Below are positions 34,390 to 44,252 of a DNA stretch of 64,000 nucleotides, one piece after another; the first letter of the stretch is position 1, and every line of letters starts with the position of its first letter. Location of the stretch: the NCBI RefSeq assembly GCF_000769405.2, contig NZ_CP053439.1, forward strand, positions 3,883,501 to 3,947,500, written 5' to 3'. The notes under the pieces were generated by a model, which saw only the letters and a program-made list of their open reading frames with translations, made no database searches and was not told the DNA's origin. This stretch comes from Rhizobium brockwellii (GTDB lineage Bacteria > Pseudomonadota > Alphaproteobacteria > Rhizobiales > Rhizobiaceae). Made by a program: the position numbers and the translations under genes.

Positions 34390-34745
34390 TGTACCGTATC
34401 ACCAAGGAGTTTCATCTCTCCGCCTCCCATCAATTGGATCACCTGCCTGCCGACCATCAATGTGCTCGGCTCCACGGTCACAACTACGTCGTCGTCGTCG
34501 AGCTGGCTGCGGAAAGCCTGAATGATGATGGCTTCGTTCGTGACTATCACGACCTCTCGCCGCTCAAGCGTTATATCGACGAGGCTCTCGATCACCGTCA
34601 CCTGAACGACGTCTTCGGCCATTCGAAAGTCACGTCCGAGTTCCTGGCAAGGCACTTTTACGACTGGTGCAAGCCGCGCTTCCCGGAGACATCGTCCGTT
34701 CGCGTCAGCGAGACGCCGAAAACCTGGGCGGAGTACAGGCCGTGA
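34389..34745 (+). CDS. queD: 6-carboxy-tetrahydropterin synthase
   Basis: QueD (118 aa) makes 6-carboxy-5,6,7,8-tetrahydropterin from dihydroneopterin triphosphate. Zinc histidines are in SASHQL and RLHGHNY, and the catalytic Cys is in [10 protein letters not shown]. The late Glu is in RVSETPKTW. The ATG at 34389 shares its A with the queC stop codon; a TTG one codon earlier is in frame but is not needed. Its own stop overlaps the GTG of queE by four bases. Confidence 0.93.
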   Translation: MYRITKEFHLSASHQLDHLPADHQCARLHGHNYVVVVELAAESLNDDGFVRDYHDLSPLKRYIDEALDHRHLNDVFGHSKVTSEFLARHFYDWCKPRFPETSSVRVSETPKTWAEYRP

Positions 34746-35476
34746 GCGTGGGGAGCATTCGCGTCAGCGAGATCTTTGGCCCGACCATACAGGGTGAAGG
34801 TGCCTTGATCGGGCTGCCAACGGTGTTCGTGAGGACAGGCGGCTGTGACTACAGGTGTTCCTGGTGCGACAGTCTTCACGCCGTCGACAGCGCGTTCCGG
34901 GATCAATGGATTCCCATGTCCACTGAGGCGGTCTGGCATAAGGTCACGGAACTCTCCGGGGGCAAGCCACTGACGGTTTCGCTTTCCGGAGGCAATCCGG
35001 CGATACAGCCCTTAAGGCCGCTGATCGAGCTTGGCCACTCGCAAGGATACCGCTTTGCCCTGGAAACACAGGGAAGCATAGCCCAGGGCTGGTTTCGCGA
35101 TCTTGACGCCCTGGTCATCAGCCCCAAACCGCCATCAAGCGGTATGCTGACCGATTGGGATCAGGTGGATCACTGCCTTCAATTGGCCGTCGGCGGACCG
35201 GAGGTCGCATTGAAGATCGTCGTCTTCGACGATACCGACTACGAATTCGCCCAGCGCGCGGGTCAGCGCTATCCCCAAATTCCACTGTTCCTTCAGCCCG
35301 GCAATCACACGCCGCCGCCACCTGATGATGATGACGACGACGCACGCATTGATATCGACGGCGTGATGGATCGGATGCACTGGCTTGTCGATAGGGTGAC
35401 GGCCGACCAATGGTTTACCGTACGCGTACTGCCGCAATTGCACGTGCTGCTCTGGGGTAACAAACGAGGAGTATAA
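34742..35476 (+). CDS. queE: 7-carboxy-7-deazaguanine synthase
   Basis: QueE (244 aa) is a radical SAM enzyme that contracts the pterin ring to 7-carboxy-7-deazaguanine. The cluster motif is CDYRCSWC (C-x3-C-x2-C), and [11 protein letters not shown] is the SAM-binding GGNP region. The frame stays open to 34667 inside queD, but the GTG at 34742 overlapping the queD stop gives the family start ([16 protein letters not shown]). An acidic stretch of six Asp after PPPP near residue 200 is a low-complexity loop. It ends five bases from the convergent cyclase gene. Confidence 0.93.
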   Translation: MSVGSIRVSEIFGPTIQGEGALIGLPTVFVRTGGCDYRCSWCDSLHAVDSAFRDQWIPMSTEAVWHKVTELSGGKPLTVSLSGGNPAIQPLRPLIELGHSQGYRFALETQGSIAQGWFRDLDALVISPKPPSSGMLTDWDQVDHCLQLAVGGPEVALKIVVFDDTDYEFAQRAGQRYPQIPLFLQPGNHTPPPPDDDDDDARIDIDGVMDRMHWLVDRVTADQWFTVRVLPQLHVLLWGNKRGV

Positions 35477-35480
35477 GCTT

Positions 35481-36695
35481 CTAGCGCTCCGGAAAGGCGA
35501 AGACATCGACCGGCTCGCCGAGCCCGCGCAGCGGGAAGGTGCCGAGACTGTCCATGTCTTCCGCGCAGCCCGCCATTTCGACGAAGGCCCGCGACAGCAG
35601 CACCGGACGCTTGACCTCCTTCGTCAGGGTTTCCAGCCGCGAGGCGACATTGACCGCCGGGCCGATGACGGTGAAGTCCAGCCGCCGGCGCGAGCCGATA
35701 TTGCCATACATGACGTCGCCGACATGCACGCCGACGCCGTAGCGCAGCGGTTCGCGTCCGTTGCCCGCATACTGCCGGTTCAATTGCGCCATCAACGCCT
35801 GCCCTTCGCGGATCGCCTCCAACAGATCGTGACAGGCCGTATCCTTGCTCAGCGGGAAGATCGCCAGCAATCCGTCGCCCATGAACTTCAGGATTTCTCC
35901 GCCATACCGTTCGATCGGGTCCGACATGGCGTCGAAGTAATCGTTGAGCAGATGGATGACATCGTCACGTGGCCAGAGATCGGAGATCGCCGTAAAGTCG
36001 CGCAGGTCGCAGATCATGATTGCCGCACCGACGGTCGCACCACTGCCGCGCGTCGTGACGCCCGACAGGATCTGTTCGCTTGCATGCGGTCCGACATAGG
36101 TCTGCAGCAGCGTGCGCGCCATGATGTTCTTCAGCCGGATTTCGCTGACGAGGGTCAGGGCCGGCAGCAGGTCGCGCAGGAAATCGACATGCTCGCTCGT
36201 AAAGCCGCCCGGCCGGCTGGTGGAAAATGTCGCGACGTGCCGTTTGCCGAAAGTATGCTCGACTGGCCAGGCGATATACTCCGTGAGGCCGTCGTCGCGC
36301 AGTTCCTGATAGAATGAATCCTCGTCGCCGTCGGCTGAGTCTTCCAGCTGTTTGCGTACCTCCTCCGCACCCTGATGGATCGCATTGACGGGACTCTTCA
36401 GGAACTCTGGCGTATTTTCGATACCATAGGCGAAAGTGTTGATCGTCGCCTCCGCCAGGCCTTCCTTCCAGAGGATGCGGGCACCGATCCATTGCGGGTG
36501 GTTCGTCCTGAAATGCAATGTCGCCCGCGCCACTGGCACTCCTGATGCCAAAAGCTTCTCGCACATGTCCACCAGGATATTGTCGATGAACCGCTCACCG
36601 CGCGTCTCGTTCACCAGCCAGTCGAGAATCCTTCTTCTGCGGATCGGCCACACGCCTTCGTCCGCAATATCGGCCTTATTCGAAAAGGATTGCAT
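35481..36695 (-). CDS. Class III adenylate/guanylate cyclase (second copy of this plan)
   Basis: Cyclase of 404 aa with the same architecture as the protein at 12110-13327: about 210 residues of soluble N-terminal sensor-like sequence, then the catalytic domain. Metal aspartates are in CDLRDFTAISD and GDGLLAIF, the base-selecting Lys and Asp in EILKFMGDG and RRLDFTVIG, and the transition-state pair in NVASRLE. The open frame reaches a TTG at 36734, but the ATG at 36695 is preceded by GGGAG at six bases and is preferred. It stands alone between queE and nrdF. Confidence 0.87.
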   Translation of the reverse strand: MQSFSNKADIADEGVWPIRRRRILDWLVNETRGERFIDNILVDMCEKLLASGVPVARATLHFRTNHPQWIGARILWKEGLAEATINTFAYGIENTPEFLKSPVNAIHQGAEEVRKQLEDSADGDEDSFYQELRDDGLTEYIAWPVEHTFGKRHVATFSTSRPGGFTSEHVDFLRDLLPALTLVSEIRLKNIMARTLLQTYVGPHASEQILSGVTTRGSGATVGAAIMICDLRDFTAISDLWPRDDVIHLLNDYFDAMSDPIERYGGEILKFMGDGLLAIFPLSKDTACHDLLEAIREGQALMAQLNRQYAGNGREPLRYGVGVHVGDVMYGNIGSRRRLDFTVIGPAVNVASRLETLTKEVKRPVLLSRAFVEMAGCAEDMDSLGTFPLRGLGEPVDVFAFPER

Positions 36696-36799
36696 CAAAA
36701 ACTCCCGCTGCGCCGCATCATCGGCGAGGACCAAATTTAGTTTCCGCTGAATGTGGGCGATGAGAGAGCAAATGATAAGAGGCAGACGGCGATCAAGCC

Positions 36800-37861
<1,062 letters not shown>

Positions 37862-40066
37862 TCACAGCGTACAGGATACGCAGCCCTGCACCTCGGTGCC
37901 GGACAGCGCCATCTGGCGAAGGCGAATGTAGTAGATCGTCTTGATGCCCTTCTTCCAGGCATGGATCTGGGCCTTGTTGATGTCGCGTGTCGTTGCCGTG
38001 TCGCGGAAGAACAAGGTCAGCGACAGGCCCTGGTCGACATGCTGGGTCGCCGCCGCATAGGTGTCGATGATCTTCTCCGGCCCGATCTCGTAGGCATCCT
38101 GATAATAGTCGAGATTGTCGTTGGTCATGAACGGCGCCGGATAATAGACACGGCCGATCTTGCCTTCCTTGCGGATCTCGATCTTCGAGACGATCGGATG
38201 GATCGAGGAGGTCGAGTGGTTGATATAAGAGATCGAGCCTGTCGGCGGCACCGCCTGCAGGTTCTGGTTATAGAGGCCGGAGGCCATCACCGCCTTCTTC
38301 AACGCCACCCAATCTTCCTGCGTCGGAATGTGAATGCCTGACGTCTCGAACAGCGCCCTCACCGTCTCCGTCGCCGGCTCCCAGAGCCGGTCGGTATATT
38401 TGTCGAAATATTCGCCGGAGGCATATTTCGAGTTCTCGAAGCCCTTGAAGCTCGTGCCGCGTTCGACCGCCAAAAGGTTCGAGGCGCGGATCGCGTGATA
38501 GGTCACCGTATAGAAATAGATGTTGGTGAAGTCGACGCCTTCCTCGGAGCCGTAGAAGATGCGTTCACGGGCGAGGTAACCGTGCAGGTTCATCTGGCCG
38601 AGGCCGATCGCATGGCTCTCGTCATTGCCCTTCTCGATCGAGGGAACCGAGGAGATGTGGCTCATGTCGGAGACGGCCGTCAGCGCCCGGATCGAGGTCT
38701 CGATCGTCTTGCCGAAATCGGCCGAATCCATTGCCGCGGCGATATTCAGCGAGCCGAGATTGCAGGAAATATCCTTGCCGAGATGTTTGTAGGAAAGGTC
38801 GTCACGATATTCGCTCGCCTCGCTCACCTGCAGGATTTCCGAGCATAGATTGCTCATCGAAATACGTCCGGCGATCGGGTTCGCCCGGTTCACCGTGTCC
38901 TCGAACATGATGTAGGGGTAGCCGCTCTCGAACTGGATTTCGGCAAGCACCTGAAAGAATTCGCGCGCCTTGATCTTCCTCTTGGAGATGCGGGCATCAT
39001 CAGCCATCTCGCGGTATTTTTCCGTCACCGAAATCTCGGTGAAGGGCACGCCATAGACGCGCTCCACGTCATAGGGCGAGAACAGGTACATATCCTCGTT
39101 GTTCTTGGCGAGTTCGAAGGTGATGTCGGGCACGACGACGCCGAGCGACAGCGTCTTGATGCGGATCTTCTCGTCGGCATTTTCGCGCTTGGTATCGAGG
39201 AAGCGCATGATGTCGGGGTGGTGGGCATTGAGATAGACGGCACCCGCGCCTTGGCGCGCACCGAGCTGGTTGGCATAGGAAAAACTGTCTTCGAGCAGCT
39301 TCATCACGGGGATGATGCCCGAGGACTGGTTCTCGATATGCTTGATCGGCGCGCCCGCCTCGCGGATATTCGTCAGTGACAGCGCCACACCGCCGCCGCG
39401 CTTCGACAATTGCAGCGCCGAATTGATCGACCGACCGATCGATTCCATATTGTCCTCGACACGCAGCAGGAAGCAGGAAACCAGTTCACCGCGCTGCTTC
39501 TTGCCGGCGTTGAGGAAGGTCGGCGTTGCCGGCTGGAAGCGGCCGGAAATGATCTCGTCGACCATGTCGCGGGCAAGGGTCTCGTCGCCGCGCGCCAAGG
39601 CCAGCGCCACCATACAGATGCGGTCCTCATAGCGCTCGAGATAGCGCTTTCCGTCGAAAGTCTTCAGCGTATAGCTGGTGTAATATTTAAAGGCGCCGAG
39701 GAAGGTCGGGAAGCGGAATTTCTTGGCATAGGCCTGGTCGAACAGGTCGCGTACGAAGTTGAAGGAATACTGGTCGAGGACCTCCTGCTCGTAATAGCCC
39801 TCGGTCACGAGGTAATCGAGCTTTTCCCGGAGATTGTGAAAGAACACCGTGTTCTGGTTCACATGCTGCAGGAAATATTGCTTGGCAGCCATTCGATCCT
39901 TGTCGAGCTGGATCCACCCCTCGTCGTCATAGAGGTTCAGCATCGCATTCAGAGCGTGGTAGTCGAGCGTTTCCGCCGCTTTCAAAGGACGTTCGCTGGC
40001 GGGATGAGCAAAAGTGTTATGCGGTTTTGCGCCCGCATCCCGCGTCAGAGGTGTTCCTGTGTCCAA
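37862..40066 (-). CDS. nrdE: Class Ib ribonucleotide reductase, alpha subunit
   Basis: NrdE (734 aa) is the catalytic subunit reducing ribonucleoside diphosphates. It lacks the N-terminal ATP cone of class Ia enzymes and ends with the redox pair GCVSCTL, as expected. Active-site cysteines are in VSCFLL and [10 protein letters not shown] and the strand NLCSEI. No ATG lies near the expected N-terminus. The best start is TTG at 40066 ([12 protein letters not shown]), which overlaps the end of nrdI by 22 bases; the next in-frame TTG downstream would remove about 25 residues. Confidence 0.92.
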   Translation of the reverse strand: MDTGTPLTRDAGAKPHNTFAHPASERPLKAAETLDYHALNAMLNLYDDEGWIQLDKDRMAAKQYFLQHVNQNTVFFHNLREKLDYLVTEGYYEQEVLDQYSFNFVRDLFDQAYAKKFRFPTFLGAFKYYTSYTLKTFDGKRYLERYEDRICMVALALARGDETLARDMVDEIISGRFQPATPTFLNAGKKQRGELVSCFLLRVEDNMESIGRSINSALQLSKRGGGVALSLTNIREAGAPIKHIENQSSGIIPVMKLLEDSFSYANQLGARQGAGAVYLNAHHPDIMRFLDTKRENADEKIRIKTLSLGVVVPDITFELAKNNEDMYLFSPYDVERVYGVPFTEISVTEKYREMADDARISKRKIKAREFFQVLAEIQFESGYPYIMFEDTVNRANPIAGRISMSNLCSEILQVSEASEYRDDLSYKHLGKDISCNLGSLNIAAAMDSADFGKTIETSIRALTAVSDMSHISSVPSIEKGNDESHAIGLGQMNLHGYLARERIFYGSEEGVDFTNIYFYTVTYHAIRASNLLAVERGTSFKGFENSKYASGEYFDKYTDRLWEPATETVRALFETSGIHIPTQEDWVALKKAVMASGLYNQNLQAVPPTGSISYINHSTSSIHPIVSKIEIRKEGKIGRVYYPAPFMTNDNLDYYQDAYEIGPEKIIDTYAAATQHVDQGLSLTLFFRDTATTRDINKAQIHAWKKGIKTIYYIRLRQMALSGTEVQGCVSCTL

Positions 40067-40449
40067 AACCGTTCCATTCCGTGTTTGACGTTGGCGACGT
40101 CGTCTTCCGTGCCCAGCAGCTCGAACCTGTAGAGGTACGGCACCTGGCATTTCTGCGAGACCACGTCACCGGCGAGCCCGTAAGTCTCGCCGAAATTGCT
40201 GTTGCCCGCGGCAATCACGCCGCGGATGTGTCCTCGGTTTTCCGCTTCGTTGAGGAAACGGATCACCTGCTTGGGAACGGCGCCCTTGCCGCCGTCGCCG
40301 CTATAGGTCGGCACGATCAGCACGAAGGGTTCGCGGATATGGAACGCGTCTGCGCCAACTGGCGGAATGCGCGCCGCGCGCAGTCCGAGCTTGGCGACGA
40401 ACCGATGGGTATTCTCGGATCGGCTGGAATAATAGACGATCAGGCCCAT
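40045..40449 (-). CDS. nrdI: Class Ib RNR flavodoxin-like activator
   Basis: NrdI (134 aa) is the flavodoxin-like protein that supplies oxidant for assembly of the manganese-tyrosyl cofactor of NrdF. The FMN-binding pattern is seen in [15 protein letters not shown] near the N-terminus, [13 protein letters not shown] in the middle and GNSNFGETY. It lies 14 bases after nrdH and overlaps the start of nrdE. Typical length for the family. Confidence 0.94.
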   Translation of the reverse strand: MGLIVYYSSRSENTHRFVAKLGLRAARIPPVGADAFHIREPFVLIVPTYSGDGGKGAVPKQVIRFLNEAENRGHIRGVIAAGNSNFGETYGLAGDVVSQKCQVPYLYRFELLGTEDDVANVKHGMERFWTQEHL

Positions 40450-40463
40450 CGCTTGTCCTCAGG

Positions 40464-40688
40464 TCAGGAGAGCGCGCTGATCATGTCGGGACGGAAGCCC
40501 GCCCAATGCTGCTCGCCGGCGATGACCACAGGCGCCTGCATATAGCCGAGGCTGCGGACGCGATCGAGCGCTTCGGCATCCTCAGAGATATCGACGATGT
40601 CATAATCGACACCCAACCGGTCGAGGGCGCGGTAGGTGGCAGTGCACTGGACGCAGGCAGGCTTGCTGTAGACGGTGATGGTCATCAT
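40464..40688 (-). CDS. nrdH: Glutaredoxin-like electron donor NrdH
   Basis: NrdH (74 aa) is a thioredoxin-fold protein with the redox motif Cys12-Val-Gln-Cys15 and the late signature WAGFRPDMI (residues 62-70), typical of NrdH. It delivers electrons to NrdE. Two adjacent ATG codons (40688, 40685) are possible starts; GAGGAAC precedes them and spacing favours the second. It heads the operon, about 275 bases downstream of a cobalamin riboswitch. Confidence 0.94.
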   Translation of the reverse strand: MMTITVYSKPACVQCTATYRALDRLGVDYDIVDISEDAEALDRVRSLGYMQAPVVIAGEQHWAGFRPDMISALS

Positions 40689-40962
40689 GTTCCTCGTGAT
40701 TCAATGGATTCCGGACGAAAAACGGGGATCGGGCGCCTTGCAGCGTCCGAGGCAAAACTTGGCAATCAATCTGATTAGGGCGGCGCTTCAGGCGCCGGGC
40801 ATTATCCCTTGCAGGATCTGTGCGGGCGGCGGTTTTGATTCTCTCGACATGACTTCAACCCCGAAGTGCTCATGCGGACGTTCGGGGGCAGCGCAACAGA
40901 TGCGGATTTAATCCGCCTGACATGCACAACCTTCCGGACACCCCGCACGTGGACGTTTCGCT
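40689..40962 (-). other. Leader between the cobalamin riboswitch and nrdH
   Basis: No gene is seen. Read on the minus strand the leader holds several hairpins: GCGGATT-A-AATCCGC (40902-40916), CCCCGAA paired with TTCGGGG (about 40858-40886) and CGGCGC-CTGAA-GCGCCG (40781-40797). None has a convincing U tract. The expression platform of the riboswitch should lie here; whether it acts on transcription or on nrdH translation cannot be decided by eye. Confidence 0.5.
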
Positions 40963-41160
40963 CAAGGCAGGTCTCCTGGCTTGCGGGTCGAAGCACCCTG
41001 CCCCCAGCCTTCCCAAAGCATCATGCCTCAGTGACCTGAAATCGGACAGTTGCTCGCCGCTTACAGTTGCGGGGGCAGCTCCGGTCTTGTTTTGCCTTCA
41101 TGGCAAAACGCACCGTATTCCCGTCTTAGCCCGCGATCCTGACGAATCGAAGGAACCTTG
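40963..41160 (-). promoter_or_regulatory. Cobalamin (B12) riboswitch upstream of nrdHIEF
   Basis: On the minus strand the element reads through the main conserved parts in order. GGAGCTGCCCCCGCAACTG and the following TAAGCGG lie at 41057-41082. CACTG precedes GGGAAGGC, and the B12 box AAGCCAGGAGACCTGCC lies at 40966-40982. The ends CAAGG and CCTTG can close the P1 stem. It sits just downstream of a promoter and upstream of nrdH. Cobalamin binding would be expected to lower expression of this B12-independent reductase. Confidence 0.92.
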
Positions 41161-41161
41161 A

Positions 41162-41177
41162 ACACAAGATATAGTAC
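41162..41177 (-). promoter_or_regulatory. NrdR-box-like site
   Basis: ACACAAGATATAGTAC agrees with the NrdR box consensus ACACWATATATWGWGT at 13 of 16 positions. It overlaps the -10 of the nrd promoter. A clear second box at the usual spacing of about 31 bases is not seen. Confidence 0.55.
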
Positions 41178-41198
41178 TCGAATCAAAGTTGACGTCAA
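41171..41198 (-). promoter_or_regulatory. Sigma-70-type promoter of nrdHIEF
   Basis: On the minus strand TTGACG (41193-41198) and TACTAT (41171-41176) are separated by 16 bases. Transcription would start close to the 5' end of the riboswitch, and the NrdR-like site covers the -10. Confidence 0.6.
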
Positions 41199-41436
41199 CG
41201 GATGGTTTGTGCGTCGCGTTACGGCATGTTTGAAATTGCTACATTCCTGTGAAAAACATGGATAACAGCTGGTTAACAGCGGCAGGCTGTGGAGAAGCCT
41301 GCCGAGCCAGGAGCCGGCATATACCGGCTCTCCAGGAATCGATTAGGCGCTCAGGCGCGAGTCGTTGCGGCACTCCGCAACACCCGGGCGGCCGCCACCA
41401 TGTTGACGAGCGCCGGACGTGTGAAAGAAAGAAATG
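41199..41436. other. Spacer after the metal ATPase gene with two hairpins
   Basis: No gene is seen. GGCAGGCT paired with AGCCTGCC (41281-41303) and GAGCCGG paired with CCGGCTC (41311-41330) lie downstream of the P-type ATPase gene, and a third stem GTTGCGG/CCGCAAC follows near 41363. They may end transcription of that gene before the nrd promoter, though U tracts are absent. Confidence 0.4.
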
Positions 41437-43689
41437 CTATATCTTTATTCGAAGCAGCCGCAGTGCGTTGATCGTCACCAGCACGGTGGCGCCGGTATCG
41501 GCGAGGATCGCCGGCCAGAGCCCGGTAATGCCGGCGATCGTCGTCACCAGAAACACCGCCTTCAGCCCAAGTGCGATGGTGATATTCTGCAGGATGTTGC
41601 GCATCGTGCGTTTGGAAAGTTCGATCATCCGCGCCACATCGCCAACGCGTCCGTGCAGCACGGCTGCATCCGCCGTCTCCAGCGCCACATCGGTGCCGCC
41701 ACCCATGGCGATGCCGATATCGGCAGCGGCCAGCGCCGGAGCGTCGTTGATGCCGTCGCCGACCTTGGCGACGACGAAGCCCTGGCGCTTCAATTCGCCG
41801 ACGACCCGCTGCTTGTCCTCGGGCATCATCTCACCGCGCCAGTCGATGCCGAGCATGCCGGCAACGGCTGCTGCCGTCCGCTCGTTGTCGCCTGTCAACA
41901 TCATCGCCTTGACGCCTGCTGATTTGAGGGCAGCGAGCCCAGCCTCGGCATCCTCACGCGGCTCGTCGCGCATGGCGATCAGGCCGGCCGCAACACCGTT
42001 GACGAGCAGCACCGACACGCTCTTGCCCTCGTCGTTCAGCGCCGTGATGCGTGCATCCTGTTCGGCGCTGAGCGTCCCGCGCTCGCGGGCGGCAGGCGGC
42101 GACAGCAGGTCCAGCGTCTCACCGCCGACTTTGCCGCTGACACCCTTGCCCGGCAGCGCCTCCAGCTCGAAGGCCGGCGGCACGGGAACACCATCGGCCT
42201 TGGCACGGTTGAGGATCGCCAGCGCCAGCGGATGGCTGGAGCCTTGCTCCAGCACCGCCGCACGCGACAAGACCTGCGCCTCGCTCAGCCCGAACGAAAT
42301 GATGTCAGTTACCTGAGGCTTGCCTTCCGTCAGCGTGCCTGTCTTGTCGAAGGCGACCATCGTCACCTTGCCGAGCGTTTCCAGCACCGCGCCGCCCTTC
42401 ATCAGCAGCCCGCGCCGCGCACCGGATGAGAGCGAGGCGGCGATTGCCGCCGGCGTCGAGATGACGAGCGCGCAGGGGCAGCCGATCAAAAGGATGGCAA
42501 GGCCCTTATAGACCCATTCGCCCCACGGCCCAGCAAACAGCAGCGGCGGAACGACCGCGACCAGCGCTGCAACGACGACGACGCCGGGCGTGTAATAGCG
42601 CGAGAACCGATCGATGAAGCGCTCGGTCGGCGCCTTCGATTCCTGCGCCTCCTCCACCAGCTTGACGACGCGGGCGATGGTATTGTCGGCTGCAGCCGCC
42701 GTGACGCGAACCCTGAGCACCGCGTCGCCATTGACCGTGCCGGCAAAAACGACGGCATCGACGCCCTTGCGCACCGGCGTGCTCTCGCCCGTCACCGGCG
42801 CCTCGTCGATCGCGCTCTCGCCGGAAACAATGATGCCGTCGGCCGAGATTCGGTCGCCTGGACGAACCATGATGATGGCGCCGACCGAAAGGCTTTCCGC
42901 CGGCACCTCCCGCGGCTGCCCATTGTCTTCGAGCAGCGCGGTCTTCGGCACCAGCGCTGTCAGCGACTGGATGCTTTCGCGCGCCTTGCCCGCTGCCACC
43001 CCTTCCAGCAGCTCGCCGACGAGGAACAGGAACACAACGGTTGCCGCCTCTTCGCCGGCATTGATGATGACGGCGCCGACGGCGGCGATCGTCATCAGCA
43101 TCTCGATCGAAAACGGTGTGCCTGAGAGAGCTGCCATGACGGCGCGCCGCGCGATCGGCACCAGCCCGATCAGCATGGCGACGATGAAAGCGTAGGACGC
43201 GATCGCAGGCACCAGATGGCCGACGGCATAGGCGGCAACGAGTGCAGCACCCGAAAGGATGGTCAGCCGGCCCTTCCTACTCTGCCACCAGGGACCGGCC
43301 ATCGGCGCATGGTCGTGCCCGTGCAACCCCTCGATTTCCTTCTCGCCATGGTCGTGAGAATGGTCGTGGTCATGACTTGCATGATCATGGTCATGGCCCG
43401 CGTGATCGCGGTGATCGTGTCCATGGTCGTGACGATGCTGCGAGCTGTGGGCATGCGCAGGCGCAGCGTTTCCGGCAAGCGGTGCGACGGAATAGCCGAG
43501 CCCGGTCACCTTCTTCTCGATCGCCTTGAGATCACTGCTGCCATCGTGCCGGACGGTCATCGTGCCCGCCATCACCGAAACGGAAACATCGGCGACGCCC
43601 GCCACGCGCCTGACCGCCGTATCGATCTTGGTTGCGCAGGAGGCGCAATCCATGCCGCCAACCCGGTATCGTGTTTCGCCCTCAGCCAT
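41437..43689 (-). CDS. Heavy-metal P1B-type ATPase (Zn/Cd/Pb exporter, ZntA/CadA type)
   Basis: Inner-membrane exporter of 750 aa. An N-terminal metal domain has GMDCASC (Cys15, Cys18), followed by a His/Asp-rich linker (about residues 80-125) with many HDH repeats. The transport motif is Cys404-Pro-Cys406, then DKTGT, the SSHPLA segment and MLTGDN. The last membrane region has GLKAVFLV and ILADTGATV, whose Lys and Asp mark the Zn/Cd/Pb group rather than copper pumps. The ATG at 43689 follows AAGGAAGCGGATC; a TTG at 43707 is possible. A MerR regulator is divergent. Confidence 0.92.
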   Translation of the reverse strand: MAEGETRYRVGGMDCASCATKIDTAVRRVAGVADVSVSVMAGTMTVRHDGSSDLKAIEKKVTGLGYSVAPLAGNAAPAHAHSSQHRHDHGHDHRDHAGHDHDHASHDHDHSHDHGEKEIEGLHGHDHAPMAGPWWQSRKGRLTILSGAALVAAYAVGHLVPAIASYAFIVAMLIGLVPIARRAVMAALSGTPFSIEMLMTIAAVGAVIINAGEEAATVVFLFLVGELLEGVAAGKARESIQSLTALVPKTALLEDNGQPREVPAESLSVGAIIMVRPGDRISADGIIVSGESAIDEAPVTGESTPVRKGVDAVVFAGTVNGDAVLRVRVTAAAADNTIARVVKLVEEAQESKAPTERFIDRFSRYYTPGVVVVAALVAVVPPLLFAGPWGEWVYKGLAILLIGCPCALVISTPAAIAASLSSGARRGLLMKGGAVLETLGKVTMVAFDKTGTLTEGKPQVTDIISFGLSEAQVLSRAAVLEQGSSHPLALAILNRAKADGVPVPPAFELEALPGKGVSGKVGGETLDLLSPPAARERGTLSAEQDARITALNDEGKSVSVLLVNGVAAGLIAMRDEPREDAEAGLAALKSAGVKAMMLTGDNERTAAAVAGMLGIDWRGEMMPEDKQRVVGELKRQGFVVAKVGDGINDAPALAAADIGIAMGGGTDVALETADAAVLHGRVGDVARMIELSKRTMRNILQNITIALGLKAVFLVTTIAGITGLWPAILADTGATVLVTINALRLLRIKI

Positions 43690-43728
43690 GATCCGCTTCC
43701 TTGTCAAATAGAAGCATCTCTCCTACAT

Positions 43729-43745
43729 CCTCTAGCGACTAGAGG
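43729..43745. promoter_or_regulatory. MerR-type operator between the ATPase and regulator genes
   Basis: CCTCTAG-CGA-CTAGAGG is a perfect inverted repeat of seven-base arms. On the minus strand it lies inside TTGCAC-N19-TAGGAG, the long spacer typical of promoters that MerR proteins untwist. It ends 15 bases before the merR-family start codon. Confidence 0.7.
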
Positions 43746-43760
43746 TGCAAGAGGAAAATC

Positions 43761-44183
43761 ATGAAAAAGATCACGATCGGTGAAGCCGCGCGCCAGAGCG
43801 GCGTCAAGGTGCCGACGGTGCGCTATTATGAAAGCATCGGCCTGCTCGTTGCCCCGAGCCGCAGCGAGGGCAACCAGCGCGCCTTTGAGCCCGCCGATAT
43901 CAGCCGCCTCGCCTTTATCCGCCATGCCCGCGAACTTGGCTTCGAGATCGAGGCGATCCGCACGCTGCTCACCCTGCAGGACGATCCGCACCAGTCCTGC
44001 GCCTCGGCCGACGCCATCGCCAAGGCCCGCCTCGTCGAGGTCGAGCAGCGCATCCGCAGCCTGATGGCGCTGAAGGCCGAGCTGGAAACCATGGTGGAAG
44101 GCTGCGGCCACGGCCGCGTCGACCAATGCCGCGTCATTGAGGTGCTCGCCGACCACGGCCAGTGCACGCATCCGCACCACTGA
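43761..44183 (+). CDS. MerR family metal-responsive regulator (ZntR/CadR-like)
   Basis: Activator of 140 aa. The N-terminal winged helix (TIGEAARQSGVKVPTVRYYESIGLL) and a long dimer helix are standard. Metal-site cysteines are Cys80 (HQSCASAD), Cys115 and Cys123 (EGCGHGRVDQC), and the tail has Cys135 with three His, as in CadR and PbrR-like proteins. It diverges from the heavy-metal ATPase gene and should activate it when Zn, Cd or Pb is in excess. GAGGAAAATC precedes the ATG. Confidence 0.92.
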   Translation: MKKITIGEAARQSGVKVPTVRYYESIGLLVAPSRSEGNQRAFEPADISRLAFIRHARELGFEIEAIRTLLTLQDDPHQSCASADAIAKARLVEVEQRIRSLMALKAELETMVEGCGHGRVDQCRVIEVLADHGQCTHPHH

Positions 44184-44252
44184 TCTCCGCCCTTGCGGGC
44201 GATCCGCGCCCGCGCCAAAACTGCACGCAGAGAGAATCGGGCGAAGAGATCA

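Noticed and set aside
40781..40916. A classical Rho-independent terminator as expression platform of the B12 riboswitch
   Set aside because: The hairpins in the leader are not followed by U tracts, so a terminator mechanism could not be supported by eye.
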